The notes below the pieces were generated by a model. It saw nothing but the letters and a program-made list of their open reading frames with translations. It did no database searches and was not told the origin of the DNA. This document shows, in pieces, positions 9,165 through 20,239 of a DNA stretch of 64,000 bases. The translations under genes were made by a program, and so were the position numbers. The first letter of the stretch is position 1. Each line of letters begins with the position of its first letter. The DNA lies in assembly GCF_012849555.1 (NCBI RefSeq), contig NZ_CP051685.1, positions 5,022,001 to 5,086,000 of the forward strand, written 5' to 3'. This stretch comes from Massilia forsythiae. GTDB taxonomy: Bacteria > Pseudomonadota > Gammaproteobacteria > Burkholderiales > Burkholderiaceae_D.

Positions 9165-9261
9165 GCGTGGGCTTCACGCGCGTTCCGCCTTGCGCCTCGC
9201 GTGCTTGTCGCGCAAGCGGCCCGGCCGCGCCATGGCGGCCGTTCGCGAGCCGGGTGCCGCT

Positions 9262-10827
<1,566 letters not shown>

Positions 10828-10843
10828 GGTTTGTCGTCGCCCC

Positions 10844-12340
10844 TCATTCGATGAACAGGGTGGCCGGGCATTCCAGGTAGCCGCGCACGGTCTGGATGAA
10901 TTCCGCCGCCACCATGCCGTCGATCACGCGGTGGTCGAACGAGGACGACAAATTCATCATCTTGCGCGCCACCATGCCGCCGTTCTTCACTACCGGGCGC
11001 TCGACGATGCGGTTGACGCCGACGATCGCCACTTCCGGATGGTTGATCACCGGGGTGCTGACGATGCCGCCGAGCGCGCCCAGGCTGGTGATGGTGATGG
11101 TCGAGCCGGACAGTTCGTCGCGCGCCGCCTTGCCGGTGCGCGCGGCTTCCGCCAGGCGCGCGATTTCCTCGGCGCTCGACCATGGATCGCGCGCCTCGGC
11201 GTGGCGCACCACCGGCACCATCAGGCCGGCGTCGGTCTGCGCGGCGACGCCGATGTGGACCGCCTGGTGGCGGGTGACGACGCCGCCGCCTTCGCTGTCG
11301 TCGTAGCGCGCATTGACTTCGGGGAAGCGGCGCACCGCCAGCACCACCGCGCGCATGATCAGCGGCAGCAGCGTCAGGCGCGCGCGCTCGTTGCCGTAGC
11401 GCGCATTCAACTGCACGCGCAGCGCTTCCAGCTCGGTGACGTCGATTTCTTCCACATAGGTGAAATGCGGGATCTGGCGCTTGGCGTGCTGCATCTTCTC
11501 GGCGATCTTGCGGCGCAGGCCGATCACCGGGACCGCTTCCTCGCCGTCCCGCTGCGCATAGCGCTCGTCGGCGCTGCCGGCAGCGTGGCCGTGGGCGCCG
11601 CCGGCAATGTAGGCGTCGAGGTCGGCATGGCCGATGCGTCCGGCCGGGCCGCTGCCGGCCACGTATTGCAGTTCGATGCCCAGGTCCCAGGCGCGCTTGC
11701 GCACGGCCGGGGCGGCCAGCGGCTTGTCGCCTTCGGCGCGCAAGGCCGGACGGCGCTGTTGGGTGGCGTTGGCCGCCACGGCGCGCGCCGGATGCGCCGG
11801 TGCGCTTGCCGGCTTGCCGGCGCCGGGCGCTTGCCTGCCGGATGCGCCGGGAGCGCCAGCAGCGCCGCTGCCCGTACCGGCTGCGCCGCTGCCGGCCGTT
11901 GCCGGCCGATCCTGCGCAGCCGCGCCGGACCGCGCACCGGCGGCGGCGCCCTTGTCCGTGGCGCCCGCCGGTGCGGCCGCCCTGGCGCCCATGTCCGGGC
12001 CGACGCGGTCCGGTCCCAGGTCCGCCGGCGACGCCGGCTCGGCCGCCGCGGCGTGTGCGGCGCCGGCCGCCGCATGATTGGCCGCGACGTTGCCCGCGCC
12101 CTCGACTTCCAGGCGGATCAGTTCGGCGCCGACCGCCAGCGATTCGCCCACCTTGCCGCCCAGCGCGGCCACGGTGCCGTGCACCGGCGACGGAATCTCG
12201 ACCGTCGCCTTGTCGGTCATCACGTCGGCCAGGATCTGGTCTTCGGTGACGGCGTCGCCCGGCTGCACGCGCCAGGCCACGACTTCCACTTCAGCAATGC
12301 CTTCGCCCAGGTCGGGCATCTTGATCAGGTGAATGCCCAT
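10844..12340 (-). CDS. bkdB: Branched-chain 2-oxoacid dehydrogenase E2 (lipoyl acyltransferase)
   Basis: A 498-residue core subunit. It has one lipoyl domain with the lipoylated K44 in MTDKATVEIP. A long Ala/Pro/Gly linker (about 85-215) follows, then a peripheral-subunit-binding domain (VRKRAWDLGIELQYVAGSG, about 220-255). The catalytic acyltransferase domain carries H470 in FDHRVIDG near the C-terminus. It transfers the branched acyl group from E1 to CoA. The ATG at 12340 has GGAGG 8 bases upstream and lies 3 bases after the E1-beta stop. The linker is longer than in many relatives, as is usual in GC-rich genomes. Confidence 0.92.
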   Translation of the reverse strand: MGIHLIKMPDLGEGIAEVEVVAWRVQPGDAVTEDQILADVMTDKATVEIPSPVHGTVAALGGKVGESLAVGAELIRLEVEGAGNVAANHAAAGAAHAAAAEPASPADLGPDRVGPDMGARAAAPAGATDKGAAAGARSGAAAQDRPATAGSGAAGTGSGAAGAPGASGRQAPGAGKPASAPAHPARAVAANATQQRRPALRAEGDKPLAAPAVRKRAWDLGIELQYVAGSGPAGRIGHADLDAYIAGGAHGHAAGSADERYAQRDGEEAVPVIGLRRKIAEKMQHAKRQIPHFTYVEEIDVTELEALRVQLNARYGNERARLTLLPLIMRAVVLAVRRFPEVNARYDDSEGGGVVTRHQAVHIGVAAQTDAGLMVPVVRHAEARDPWSSAEEIARLAEAARTGKAARDELSGSTITITSLGALGGIVSTPVINHPEVAIVGVNRIVERPVVKNGGMVARKMMNLSSSFDHRVIDGMVAAEFIQTVRGYLECPATLFIE

Positions 12341-12343
12341 TTG

Positions 12344-13423
12344 TCACGCCTCCATCGCTCGTTTGAATGCCGCACCCACGCGGTCGGGTCCCGGGAAGTA
12401 CGCCCATTCCTGGGCGTGTGGATACGGGGTGTCCCAGCCGGTGACGCGCTCGATCGGCGCTTCCAGGTGGTAAAAACAATGTTCCTGTACCAGTGCCGCG
12501 AGTTCGGCGCCGAAGCCGCTGGTACGGGTGGCTTCGTGCACCACCACGCAGCGGCCGGTCTTCTTCACCGATTCGAGCACCGTCTCCAGGTCGAGCGGCC
12601 ACAGCGTGCGCAGGTCGATGATCTCGGCGTCGATGCCGGTTTCGCTGGCGGCCGCCTCGGACACCCATACCATGGTGCCGTAGGTCAGCACGGTGAGATC
12701 CGATCCTTCGCGGAATACCGCCGCCTTGTCCAGCGGCACCTTGTAGTAACCCTCCGGCACCTCGCCCATCGGGTGCTTGGACCAGGACACGACCGGACGG
12801 TCGTGGTGGCCGTCGAACGGGCCGTTGTACAGGCGCTTCGGCTCCAGGAAGATCACCGGGTCGTCGTTCTCGATGGCGGCGATCAGCAAGCCCTTGGCGT
12901 CGTACGGGTTCGACGGCATCACGGTGCGCAGGCCGCACACGTGGGTGAAAAAGGCTTCCGGGCTCTGGCTGTGGGTCTGGCCGCCGTAGATGCCGCCGCC
13001 GCAGGGCATGCGGATGGTCAGCGGCGCCGTGAAGTCGCCGGCCGAGCGGTAGCGCAGGCGCGCCGCTTCCGAGACGATCTGGTCGGTCGCCGGATAGAAA
13101 TAGTCGGCGAACTGGATCTCGATCACCGGGCGCAGGCCGTAGGCGGCCATGCCGACGGCGGTGCCGACGATGCCGCCTTCCGAGATCGGCGCGTCGAACA
13201 CGCGCTGCTTGCCGTACTTCGCCTGCATGCCGTCGGTGACGCGGAACACGCCGCCGAAGTAGCCGACGTCCTGGCCGAACACGACCACGTCGTCGTCGCG
13301 GCCGAGCATCACGTCCATCGCCGAGCGCAGCGCCTGGATCATGGTCATCGGCACGCGCTTGCCTGCCGTCTCTTCGGCCGCATCGTCCTGCGCGGCGGCC
13401 TTGTCGTTCTGAATGTCTCGCAT
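12344..13423 (-). CDS. bkdA2: Branched-chain 2-oxoacid dehydrogenase E1 beta
   Basis: A 359-residue transketolase-like subunit (MTMIQALRSAMDVMLG, then a pyrimidine-binding domain and a C-terminal domain). With the alpha subunit it forms the thiamine-diphosphate active site that decarboxylates 2-oxoisovalerate and its relatives. The ATG at 13423 follows GGGGGT and GAGG; a GTG at 13426 immediately upstream is also in frame. It starts 4 bases after the alpha-subunit stop codon, so translation is probably coupled. It shows the GGQTHSQS signature typical of E1 beta chains. Confidence 0.93.
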   Translation of the reverse strand: MRDIQNDKAAAQDDAAEETAGKRVPMTMIQALRSAMDVMLGRDDDVVVFGQDVGYFGGVFRVTDGMQAKYGKQRVFDAPISEGGIVGTAVGMAAYGLRPVIEIQFADYFYPATDQIVSEAARLRYRSAGDFTAPLTIRMPCGGGIYGGQTHSQSPEAFFTHVCGLRTVMPSNPYDAKGLLIAAIENDDPVIFLEPKRLYNGPFDGHHDRPVVSWSKHPMGEVPEGYYKVPLDKAAVFREGSDLTVLTYGTMVWVSEAAASETGIDAEIIDLRTLWPLDLETVLESVKKTGRCVVVHEATRTSGFGAELAALVQEHCFYHLEAPIERVTGWDTPYPHAQEWAYFPGPDRVGAAFKRAMEA

Positions 13424-13427
13424 CACC

Positions 13428-14660
13428 TCATACCCCCAGTTGTTGGCGTTGGCGGCGCAGGTGTTCGGGCATCTCCTTGTAGACGTCCTCGAACATCGAC
13501 GCGGCGCTCGGCACGCGGCCGTCGACCAGTGTGCCGAATTGCTCGGCCTGTTTTTGCGCTGCCAGCACTTCGGCTTCCAGCTCGGCCTGCAGGGCCGCGT
13601 GCTCGTCGTCCGACCACCAGCCGAGCTTGGTCAGGTGACGGCGCAGGCGCCCGATCGGGTCGCCCAGCGGGAAATGGGTCCATTCGTCGGCCGGGCGGTA
13701 GCGCGCCGGGTCGTCCGAGGTCGAGTGCGGGCCGGCGCGGTAGGTCACCCATTCGATCAGGGTCGGGCCGAGGTTGCGGCGGGCGCGTTCGGCGGCCCAG
13801 CAGGAGGCGGCGTACACCGCCAGGAAGTCGTTGCCGTCGACGCGCAGCGAAGCGATGCCGGCGCCCACGCCGCGCGCGGCGAAGGTCACGCTCTCGCCGC
13901 CGGCGATGGCCTGGAAGGTCGAGATGGCCCACTGGTTGTTGACCACGTTGAGGATCACCGGCGCGCGGTAGACGTGGGCGAAGGTGAGGCCGGTATGGAA
14001 GTCGCTCTCGGCGGTGGCGCCGTCGCCGATCCAGGACGAGGCGATTTTCGTGTCGCCCTTGATCGCCGAAGCCATGGCCCAGCCGACCGCCTGCGGCACC
14101 TGGGTCGCCAGGTTGCCGGAGATCGTGAAGAAGCCCTTGTCCTTGACCGAATACATCACCGGCAACTGGCGGCCCTTGAGCGGGTCGCGCTCGTTGGACA
14201 GCAGCTGGCAGACCATGTCGACCAGCGGGTATTCGCGCGCCATCAGGAGGCTCTGCTGGCGGTAGGTCGGGAAGCACATGTCGCCGTCCTTCAGGGCCAG
14301 CGCGTGGGCGCTGCCGATGGCTTCCTCGCCGAGCGAGGTCATGTAGAAGGACAGCTTTTTCTGGCGCTGGGCGATGACCATGCGCGCATCGAAGATGCGG
14401 GTCTTCATCATCGTGCGCAAGCCGAAGCGCAATTTCTCGCGGTCCAGTTCCGGATTCCAGGGGCCGACGGCATCGTCGTCGTCGTCGAGCACGCGGACCA
14501 GGCCGGACGCCAGCGCGGCCGTATCCTGGTAGCCGACGTCGGTGGGGGGACGCGGGACCGAACCCGCGGGGGAGACATCGAGGTACGAAAAGTCAGTCTT
14601 GCAACCCGGGCGGCCGGTAGGCTCCGGGACATGCAGGGACAGAGGCTTACTCTGGCTCAT
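13428..14660 (-). CDS. bkdA1: Branched-chain 2-oxoacid dehydrogenase E1 alpha
   Basis: A 410-residue thiamine-diphosphate enzyme subunit and first gene of the operon. The ThDP/Mg motif runs from GDGATAESDFH to VVNNQW. The serine-containing regulatory loop (HSTSDDPARYRP) typical of E1 alpha is present. The N-terminal 60-residue extension before the first conserved helix, and the total length, match the bkdA1 type known from Pseudomonas rather than pyruvate or acetoin E1 alpha. The ATG at 14660 (MSQSKPLSLHV) has AAGGA upstream. No bkd regulator of the Lrp type is adjacent; the nearest regulator is a TetR gene at 15881. Confidence 0.92.
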   Translation of the reverse strand: MSQSKPLSLHVPEPTGRPGCKTDFSYLDVSPAGSVPRPPTDVGYQDTAALASGLVRVLDDDDDAVGPWNPELDREKLRFGLRTMMKTRIFDARMVIAQRQKKLSFYMTSLGEEAIGSAHALALKDGDMCFPTYRQQSLLMAREYPLVDMVCQLLSNERDPLKGRQLPVMYSVKDKGFFTISGNLATQVPQAVGWAMASAIKGDTKIASSWIGDGATAESDFHTGLTFAHVYRAPVILNVVNNQWAISTFQAIAGGESVTFAARGVGAGIASLRVDGNDFLAVYAASCWAAERARRNLGPTLIEWVTYRAGPHSTSDDPARYRPADEWTHFPLGDPIGRLRRHLTKLGWWSDDEHAALQAELEAEVLAAQKQAEQFGTLVDGRVPSAASMFEDVYKEMPEHLRRQRQQLGV

Positions 14661-14744
14661 AATCGCTTTTTCCTTGGTAAGGTTTGTGCGGCGGAGCACA
14701 TCATAAGTCCCCGGATAGCCCGGCACACAGCCGTTCGGGAACTA

Positions 14745-14772
14745 TTTTTCTGCTGCTTTGCAGCAGGAAAAA
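14745..14772. promoter_or_regulatory. Inverted repeat upstream of the bkd operon
   Basis: TTTTTCTGCTG, a short loop and CAGCAGGAAAAA form an 11-bp inverted repeat with one extra base, 85-112 bases upstream of bkdA1. The flanking A and T runs are on the wrong sides for a terminator of bkd transcription, so an operator or a leader hairpin is more likely. Confidence 0.4.
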
Positions 14773-14955
14773 TGCTCGAAAGCAGCCTTCATGGGGATGC
14801 GTACGAGGTGATCACGTTAGCACGCAGTGCAGCGAAACGGGGACGCCGCCGGGCAGGCGGACACAGGAAAATGCGCGTGCTTTGCGCTGGCGCGCATGGC
14901 GAGCACGTACATTCGTAGGAACAATTGTTATCCGATAAGGCGACCGCAGCCGGTC

Positions 14956-15780
14956 TCAGCGCCCTAACAGGCGCTTCAGCACGTCCCAGTAGCCGACCGG
15001 CGCCAGCCGCTCCAGCCAGGCCGCGGTGACGGCGTCGCTGCCGACCAGGATGCGCGCGCGCCGTTGCTGGATGCCGCGCGCGATGATGTCGGCAGCCCGC
15101 TCGGGCGGCATGCGCAGCAGCCGCTGTACCTGCCTGCGACCACGTTCGATCTGTTCCGGCGTGGCATGGCGCGGCATGCGTGCGTTGCGCGCGATGGCGG
15201 TCGCCACGCCGCCCGGATGCACCACCGACACGCCAACGCAGCTGCCTTGCAGCTCATGCCGCAGCGCATGCGAAAACCCGCGCACCGCGAACTTGCTGGC
15301 CGCGTAGGCGGTCTGGCCGGGTGGGGTGATGATGCCGTAGATGCTCGACAAGTTGACGATACGCGCCTCGTCGCTGGTGCGCAGCAGCGGCAGGAAAGCG
15401 CGCGTCATGCGCACCACGCCACCGAAGTTGATTTCCAGCAGCCAGTCGAAGTCGTCCTCGTCGACCTGCTCGAAGCTGCCGCCCAGCGCCACCCCGGCAT
15501 TGTTGACCAGCAGGTCGACGCGCTTGTGGGCGGCGTCCACCTGCCGCGGCAGGGCGCGCACCGCGGCGCGGTCGGCCACGTCGACCCGGTGCGCGGTGGC
15601 GCGCACGTCCAGGTGCTGGGCGGCGCGCGCGGTATCGGCGGCCGCCTCGCCATCGATGTCGACCAGCGCCAGGTGGCAGCCGCGTCCGGCCAGCGCCAGC
15701 GCCAGCGCGCGGCCGATGCCGTTGCCGGCGCCGGTGATGACGGCGACGCGATTGCCCAGATCCATGCCCGGATCGTTCAT
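14956..15780 (-). CDS. Short-chain dehydrogenase/reductase
   Basis: A 274-residue classical SDR. It has the nucleotide-binding TGAGNGIG, the structural NNAG, the catalytic serine in NLSSIYG and YAASK for the Tyr/Lys pair. It should oxidise or reduce an alcohol/carbonyl substrate with NAD(P)(H); the substrate is not evident. The ATG at 15780 has GGAAGG 8 bases upstream. The gene is divergent from a TetR regulator 100 bases away, and a palindromic operator lies between them. That arrangement suggests it is the regulator's target. After the stop, the stretch up to 14661 (295 bases) holds two small palindromes (AACAATTGTT at 14920 and TTATCCGATAA at 14928) and the bkd upstream region. Confidence 0.88.
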   Translation of the reverse strand: MNDPGMDLGNRVAVITGAGNGIGRALALALAGRGCHLALVDIDGEAAADTARAAQHLDVRATAHRVDVADRAAVRALPRQVDAAHKRVDLLVNNAGVALGGSFEQVDEDDFDWLLEINFGGVVRMTRAFLPLLRTSDEARIVNLSSIYGIITPPGQTAYAASKFAVRGFSHALRHELQGSCVGVSVVHPGGVATAIARNARMPRHATPEQIERGRRQVQRLLRMPPERAADIIARGIQQRRARILVGSDAVTAAWLERLAPVGYWDVLKRLLGR

Positions 15781-15825
15781 GCCAGTACCTTCCGGTTGTA
15801 TTGTTGGGTCTACCGAGATTCTTGA

Positions 15826-15845
15826 CTGACACTGTACATTGTCAG
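15826..15845. promoter_or_regulatory. TetR-type operator in the SDR/TetR divergent promoter
   Basis: CTGACACTGTACATTGTCAG is palindromic at 18 of 20 positions, with the perfect core TGTACA. Position and symmetry suit a TetR dimer site. It overlaps TTGACT on the plus strand and could block both divergent promoters. Confidence 0.65.
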
Positions 15846-15880
15846 AAAGACCTTGGCAACATTCTGTGCCAGAATGCGGC

Positions 15881-16528
15881 ATGCCAGCAGACCCGACCAC
15901 CACCCGACCCTATCGCGGCGTCCCGCAAGACGAGCGCCGCGCCCAGCGCCGCCGCCAGCTGGTCGCGGCCGGCGTGGCCGTGTATGGCCAGCGCGGCTAT
16001 CGCCACGCCACGGTGAAGGCGGTGTGCGCGGCCGCCGGCCTGACCGAGCGCTATTTCTACGAATCGTTTCCGAACAGCGAAGCGCTGCTGATCGCCTGCT
16101 TCGAGACGGTGACCTGTGCGGTGCTGGAAGAAATCATGGCGGCGGCGCGCGACGCCGGCGGCGGCCGTCCGGGACGCGCACGCGCCATGCTGCAGACCTA
16201 TTTCGCGGCGCTGCAGCGCGACCCGCCCTCGGCGCGCGTGTTCCTGGTCGAGATCCGCGGGGTCAGCCGCGCCGTCGACCGCGCCTTCGACGTCGCCTTG
16301 CGCGACATCGGCCGGCAGGTGGCGCGCGTGATCGCGCCGCCAGGCGCTCCGGCCGACCCGCTGCTACAGGCCGGCATCGTCGGCGGCGTGATCCACATCG
16401 CGCTGCGCTGGATCGAGGATGGCTACGCGCCGCCGATCGAGGACGTCACCGGCAGCGCGCTGCGCCTGGCGGTGGTCCTGGCGCGGCCGGTGCGTGACGC
16501 CCCTCCGGAAGTGCGGGCGACACCCTAG
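15881..16528 (+). CDS. TetR-family transcriptional regulator
   Basis: A 215-residue regulator. The N-terminal helix-turn-helix (about 20-65) contains the TetR signature: GVAVYGQRGYRHATVKAVCA, then AAGLTERYFYESFPNSEALL. The C-terminal ligand domain is not recognisable beyond the fold. The ATG at 15881 (MPADPTTTRPYRG) is preferred because the in-frame TTG at 15839 lies inside the palindromic operator. It probably represses itself and the divergent SDR. No strong ribosome binding site is visible. It converges with xthA, and only 45 bases separate the two stops. Confidence 0.86.
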   Translation: MPADPTTTRPYRGVPQDERRAQRRRQLVAAGVAVYGQRGYRHATVKAVCAAAGLTERYFYESFPNSEALLIACFETVTCAVLEEIMAAARDAGGGRPGRARAMLQTYFAALQRDPPSARVFLVEIRGVSRAVDRAFDVALRDIGRQVARVIAPPGAPADPLLQAGIVGGVIHIALRWIEDGYAPPIEDVTGSALRLAVVLARPVRDAPPEVRATP

Positions 16529-16573
16529 CACCTGTCCCGGCAGCGATTCCGGCCTGGCGAGGCAGGTTCTTGA

Positions 16574-17350
16574 TCAGGGCCAGTCGAATTCGACCCAGGT
16601 GGGTGCATGGTCGCTCGGCTTCTCGCGCCCGCGCACCTCGCGGTCGACCCCGGCCGCCGTCAATCGCGGCGCCAGCGACGGGCTCAGCAGCAGGTGGTCG
16701 ATGCGCAGGCCGGCATTGCGGCCGTAGGCGTCGCGGAAATAATCCCAGAACGTATAGATGATCTGGTCCGGGTGGGTGGCGCGCAGCGCGTCGCACCAGC
16801 CCTGTCCGAGCAGCTCGTTCCAGGCGGCGCGCGTCTCGGGGCGGAACAACGCGTCCTCGCGCCAGCGCTCGGGCTTGTACACGTCGATGTCGGTCGGGAT
16901 CACGTTGTAGTCGCCGCACAGCACCACCGGCATGCCGCTGTCGATCAATTCCTGGGCGCGCGCCTGCAAGCGCTCCATCCAGCGCAGTTTGTAGTCGAAC
17001 TTGGGCCCCGGTGCGGGATTGCCGTTGGGCAGGTACAGGCCGCCGACCAGCACGCCGTTCACCACCGCCTCGATGTAGCGGCTCTGCTCGTCGGCCGGGT
17101 CGCCCGGCAGGCCGCGCACGACTTCCTGCGGCTCGACCCCGCGCGCCAGCAGCGCGACGCCGTTCCAGCTCTTCTGGCCGTGCCAGACCGGGCAATAGCC
17201 GGCGGCGCGGATGGCGGCTTCGGGAAACTTGTCTTGCGGCGCCTTGAGTTCCTGCAGGCAGGCGACGTCGGGTCGGGTTTCTTCGAGCCATTGCAGCAGG
17301 GCGGGCAGGCGGGTATTGATGCTGTTGACGTTGAAGGTGGCGATGCGCAT
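16574..17350 (-). CDS. xthA: Exodeoxyribonuclease III
   Basis: A 258-residue endonuclease/exonuclease/phosphatase-fold enzyme of base-excision repair that cuts 5' of abasic sites and trims 3' ends. Key motifs are the N-terminal MRIATFNVNSI, the metal-binding glutamate in CLQELK, GDYNVIPTDIDVY and the C-terminal SDHAPTW with the catalytic histidine. The length is normal for the family. The start at 17350 gives the canonical N-terminus, with GGAG 10 bases upstream; an ATG at 17365 would add five residues. Confidence 0.93.
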   Translation of the reverse strand: MRIATFNVNSINTRLPALLQWLEETRPDVACLQELKAPQDKFPEAAIRAAGYCPVWHGQKSWNGVALLARGVEPQEVVRGLPGDPADEQSRYIEAVVNGVLVGGLYLPNGNPAPGPKFDYKLRWMERLQARAQELIDSGMPVVLCGDYNVIPTDIDVYKPERWREDALFRPETRAAWNELLGQGWCDALRATHPDQIIYTFWDYFRDAYGRNAGLRIDHLLLSPSLAPRLTAAGVDREVRGREKPSDHAPTWVEFDWP

Positions 17351-17615
17351 GCCGGCGTGCTCCATGAGGTGGTGTTGACGCTATTCTGACCGCAGATGCG
17401 CCCGCTCGCCGCACGATGGCGGGAGCGCCATCGCGTCGCTATCGTCAGGTAGTCAAACTACTCTGGAAACGCGTCGAATTGCGTGAGCTATGCCCGTCGA
17501 AGTGCCTTTCGGTGTAAATTTACTACCTTAGCGGCACGAATTCTGGCATGCTCTCGCCCAGCCGCACAGCCCGGCCCGCACGCACAACGACATCAACCAG
17601 ACCGAGACGAACGCC

Positions 17616-20093
17616 ATGCTTCATTCCGCCACGCCCATCCTCCGCAGCGCCGACCGACCCGCCGTGCCGGCGCCGAAACGGCTCGCCTTGCTGGTCGGCC
17701 TGCTGGCGGCCTCGCTCGCCTTCGGCCCACAGGCTGCGGCGCAGAACGCCGCGCGCACCTTCCTCGGCTGGCAGAGCGGACCCGACGGCGTGTTGCAGGT
17801 CACGACCAGCGACGGCCGCTACCTGATCAAGCCGTACGCCGCCGACATCGTCGAGACCAGCTTCGTGCCGCGCGGCCAGCAGGACACGGGGACGTCGCAC
17901 GCGGTGGTGCTGGCGCCCGGCCAGGTGGCGGCGACGGTGAAGGAGGAGGCCGGCCGCGTGCAACTGGCCACGGGCGGCATCACGGTCACGGTCGAGAAGA
18001 AGCCGTTCCGCATCAGCTACGCCTATAAAGGCCGTCCGCTGGTTGCCGAAAAGCGCGGCTACGGGCACGCGGGCAAGCTGGAATCGATCGAGTTCGCGCT
18101 CGATCCCGACGAGGCGCTGTACGGCGCCGGCGCGCGCGCCGCCGGCATGAACCGGCGCGGCCAGCGTTTTACCTTGTACAACAAGGCGTCCTACGGCTTC
18201 GGCAAGACCGCGGCGCAGATGGGCTACGGCATCCCGATGGCGCTGTCCTCGCGCCGCTACGCGATCCACTTCGACAATCCGCAGTCCGGCTACCTCGACT
18301 TCGACAGCCGTCATGACGGCACGCTGCGCTTCGAGACCATCGGCGGGCGCAAGACCTACCAGGTGGTGGCCGGCGACGACTGGGCCCAGGTCATGGACGG
18401 CACCACCCGCCTGACCGGACGCCAGCCGCTGCCGCCGCGCTGGGCCTTCGGCAACTTCGCCAGCCGCTTCGGCTACCACGACGAGGCCGAGACGCGCGCC
18501 GTGGTCGAGCGTTTCCGCCGGGACGACATTCCGCTGGACGCGGTGGTGCTCGACCTGTACTGGTTCGGCAAGACCGTCAAGGGCACGATGGGCAACCTGG
18601 CCTGGGACCGCGACAGCTTCCCGCATGCCGAGCAGATGATGGCCGATTTTTCGCGCCAGGGCGTCAAGACAGTGGTCATCACCGAGCCTTTTGTCCTGAC
18701 CACGTCGAAACGCTGGCAGGAAGCGGCGTCGAAGGGCGTGCTGGCGACCGGCAAGGACGGCAAGCCGTTCACCTTCGACTTTTATTTCGGCAACACCGGC
18801 CTGGTCGACGTGTTCGCGCCGCGGGCACAGGACTGGTTCTGGAACATCTACAAGGAACTCAAGGCCGGCGGCGTGGCCGGCTGGTGGGGCGATCTGGGCG
18901 AGCCGGAAATGCATCCGTCCGCCGCGCGCCACGCCGCCGGCAGCGCCGACGAGGTCCACAACATCTACGGCCACCAGTGGGCGCGCCTGATCGCCGACGG
19001 CTATGCACGCGACTTCCCGCAGGAGCGGCCGTTCATCCTGATGCGCTCCGGCTATTCGGGGTCGCAGCGCTTCGGCATGATCCCGTGGTCGGGCGACGTC
19101 GGCCGCGGCTGGGGCGGGCTGCAGTCGCAGGTCGAGATTTCGTTGCAGATGGGGATGCAGGGCCAGGCCTACATGCACTCCGACCTGGGCGGTTTCGCCG
19201 GTCCGGTGCTGGACGACGAACTGTACGTGCGCTGGCTGCAGTACGGCGTGTTCCAGCCGGTGTTCCGCCCGCACGCCCAGGAATCGGTGGCGCCGGAACC
19301 GGTGTTCCGCGAGGCGGCGACGAAAGCGCTGGCGCGGGACGCGGTGCGCCTGCGCTACGCCATGCTGCCGTATAACTACACGGCCGCCTTCGACAACAGC
19401 CGCACCGGCATGCCGCTGATGCGTCCGGTGATGTTCGAGGAGCCGGAAAACGACATGGTGCCGGTCGGCACCATCGCCACCACCTACCTGTGGGGGTCGG
19501 ACCTGCTGGTGTCGCCGGTGGTGGAGCCGGGCGCGACGCGCCAGGAAGTGTATTTCCCGAAGATGGCCGGGCGCGCCGACAGCGTCTGGTTCGATTTCTA
19601 CACGGACAAGCCGCACCGCGGCGGCATCGTCGAGACCGTGCGCCCGGTGGCGCAGCACATCCCGACCTACGTGCGTGCCGGCGCCTTCGTGCCGCTGGCG
19701 AAGGTGGTGCACAGCACCAGCGAGTACGACGGGCGCGAACTGGAGCTGCACTACTGGCACGATGCGAGTGTGAACGAGGCGAGCGGCAAGCTGTACGACG
19801 ACGACGGCCACAGCGCGCATGCCTTCGAGGACGGCAACTACCAGCTGGTGCGCTTTTCCGGCAAGACCCGGGACGGACGCCTGGAAATCGGCCTGCTGCC
19901 GCAAGCCGGTGCGCGCGCCGCCGTGGTCGAGCGCCGCTTCGCCTTAAAAGTGCACAACGTCGGCGCCAGGCCGCGCGCGGTGGAAGCCGGCGGCCAGGCG
20001 CTGCCGTTCACCTGGAACGCCGAGCGCCGGCTGCTGGAAGTGAGCCTGCCGCCGTTGCGCCAGGCGCCGCTGCAGGTGGCCGTCACCTTGTAA
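17616..20093 (+). CDS. Secreted glycoside hydrolase family 31 enzyme
   Basis: An 825-residue alpha-glucosidase-family protein with a signal peptide (KRLALLVGLLAASLAF, then AAAQ, about 1-43). A mutarotase-like N-terminal domain precedes the TIM barrel, and beta-sandwich domains (DUF5110-like) follow. The nucleophile should be D426 in WWGDLGEPE and the acid/base D494 in PWSGDVG. The LGEPE variant is the form I associate with GH31 4-alpha-glucosyltransferases such as Cellvibrio Agd31B, so transglycosylation is possible. Alpha-glucosidase or alpha-xylosidase activity cannot be excluded. The 250 bases upstream include a GTAAATTTAC palindrome at 17514. No transporter or TonB receptor adjoins it. 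Confidence 0.88.
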   Translation: MLHSATPILRSADRPAVPAPKRLALLVGLLAASLAFGPQAAAQNAARTFLGWQSGPDGVLQVTTSDGRYLIKPYAADIVETSFVPRGQQDTGTSHAVVLAPGQVAATVKEEAGRVQLATGGITVTVEKKPFRISYAYKGRPLVAEKRGYGHAGKLESIEFALDPDEALYGAGARAAGMNRRGQRFTLYNKASYGFGKTAAQMGYGIPMALSSRRYAIHFDNPQSGYLDFDSRHDGTLRFETIGGRKTYQVVAGDDWAQVMDGTTRLTGRQPLPPRWAFGNFASRFGYHDEAETRAVVERFRRDDIPLDAVVLDLYWFGKTVKGTMGNLAWDRDSFPHAEQMMADFSRQGVKTVVITEPFVLTTSKRWQEAASKGVLATGKDGKPFTFDFYFGNTGLVDVFAPRAQDWFWNIYKELKAGGVAGWWGDLGEPEMHPSAARHAAGSADEVHNIYGHQWARLIADGYARDFPQERPFILMRSGYSGSQRFGMIPWSGDVGRGWGGLQSQVEISLQMGMQGQAYMHSDLGGFAGPVLDDELYVRWLQYGVFQPVFRPHAQESVAPEPVFREAATKALARDAVRLRYAMLPYNYTAAFDNSRTGMPLMRPVMFEEPENDMVPVGTIATTYLWGSDLLVSPVVEPGATRQEVYFPKMAGRADSVWFDFYTDKPHRGGIVETVRPVAQHIPTYVRAGAFVPLAKVVHSTSEYDGRELELHYWHDASVNEASGKLYDDDGHSAHAFEDGNYQLVRFSGKTRDGRLEIGLLPQAGARAAVVERRFALKVHNVGARPRAVEAGGQALPFTWNAERRLLEVSLPPLRQAPLQVAVTL

Positions 20094-20239
20094 TCGCGAA
20101 AATGTCCGCCGCGGCGTTTCCATGCTGTCTGGTTTCCGGCACGCATGAATGCGCTGCCGCATGCATGACGCATGTGCTTTCCTGTCCAGCTGCGGTTTTT
20201 GTGTAGACTTCGGCATCCGAAGCGAATGCCTGACGTTCC

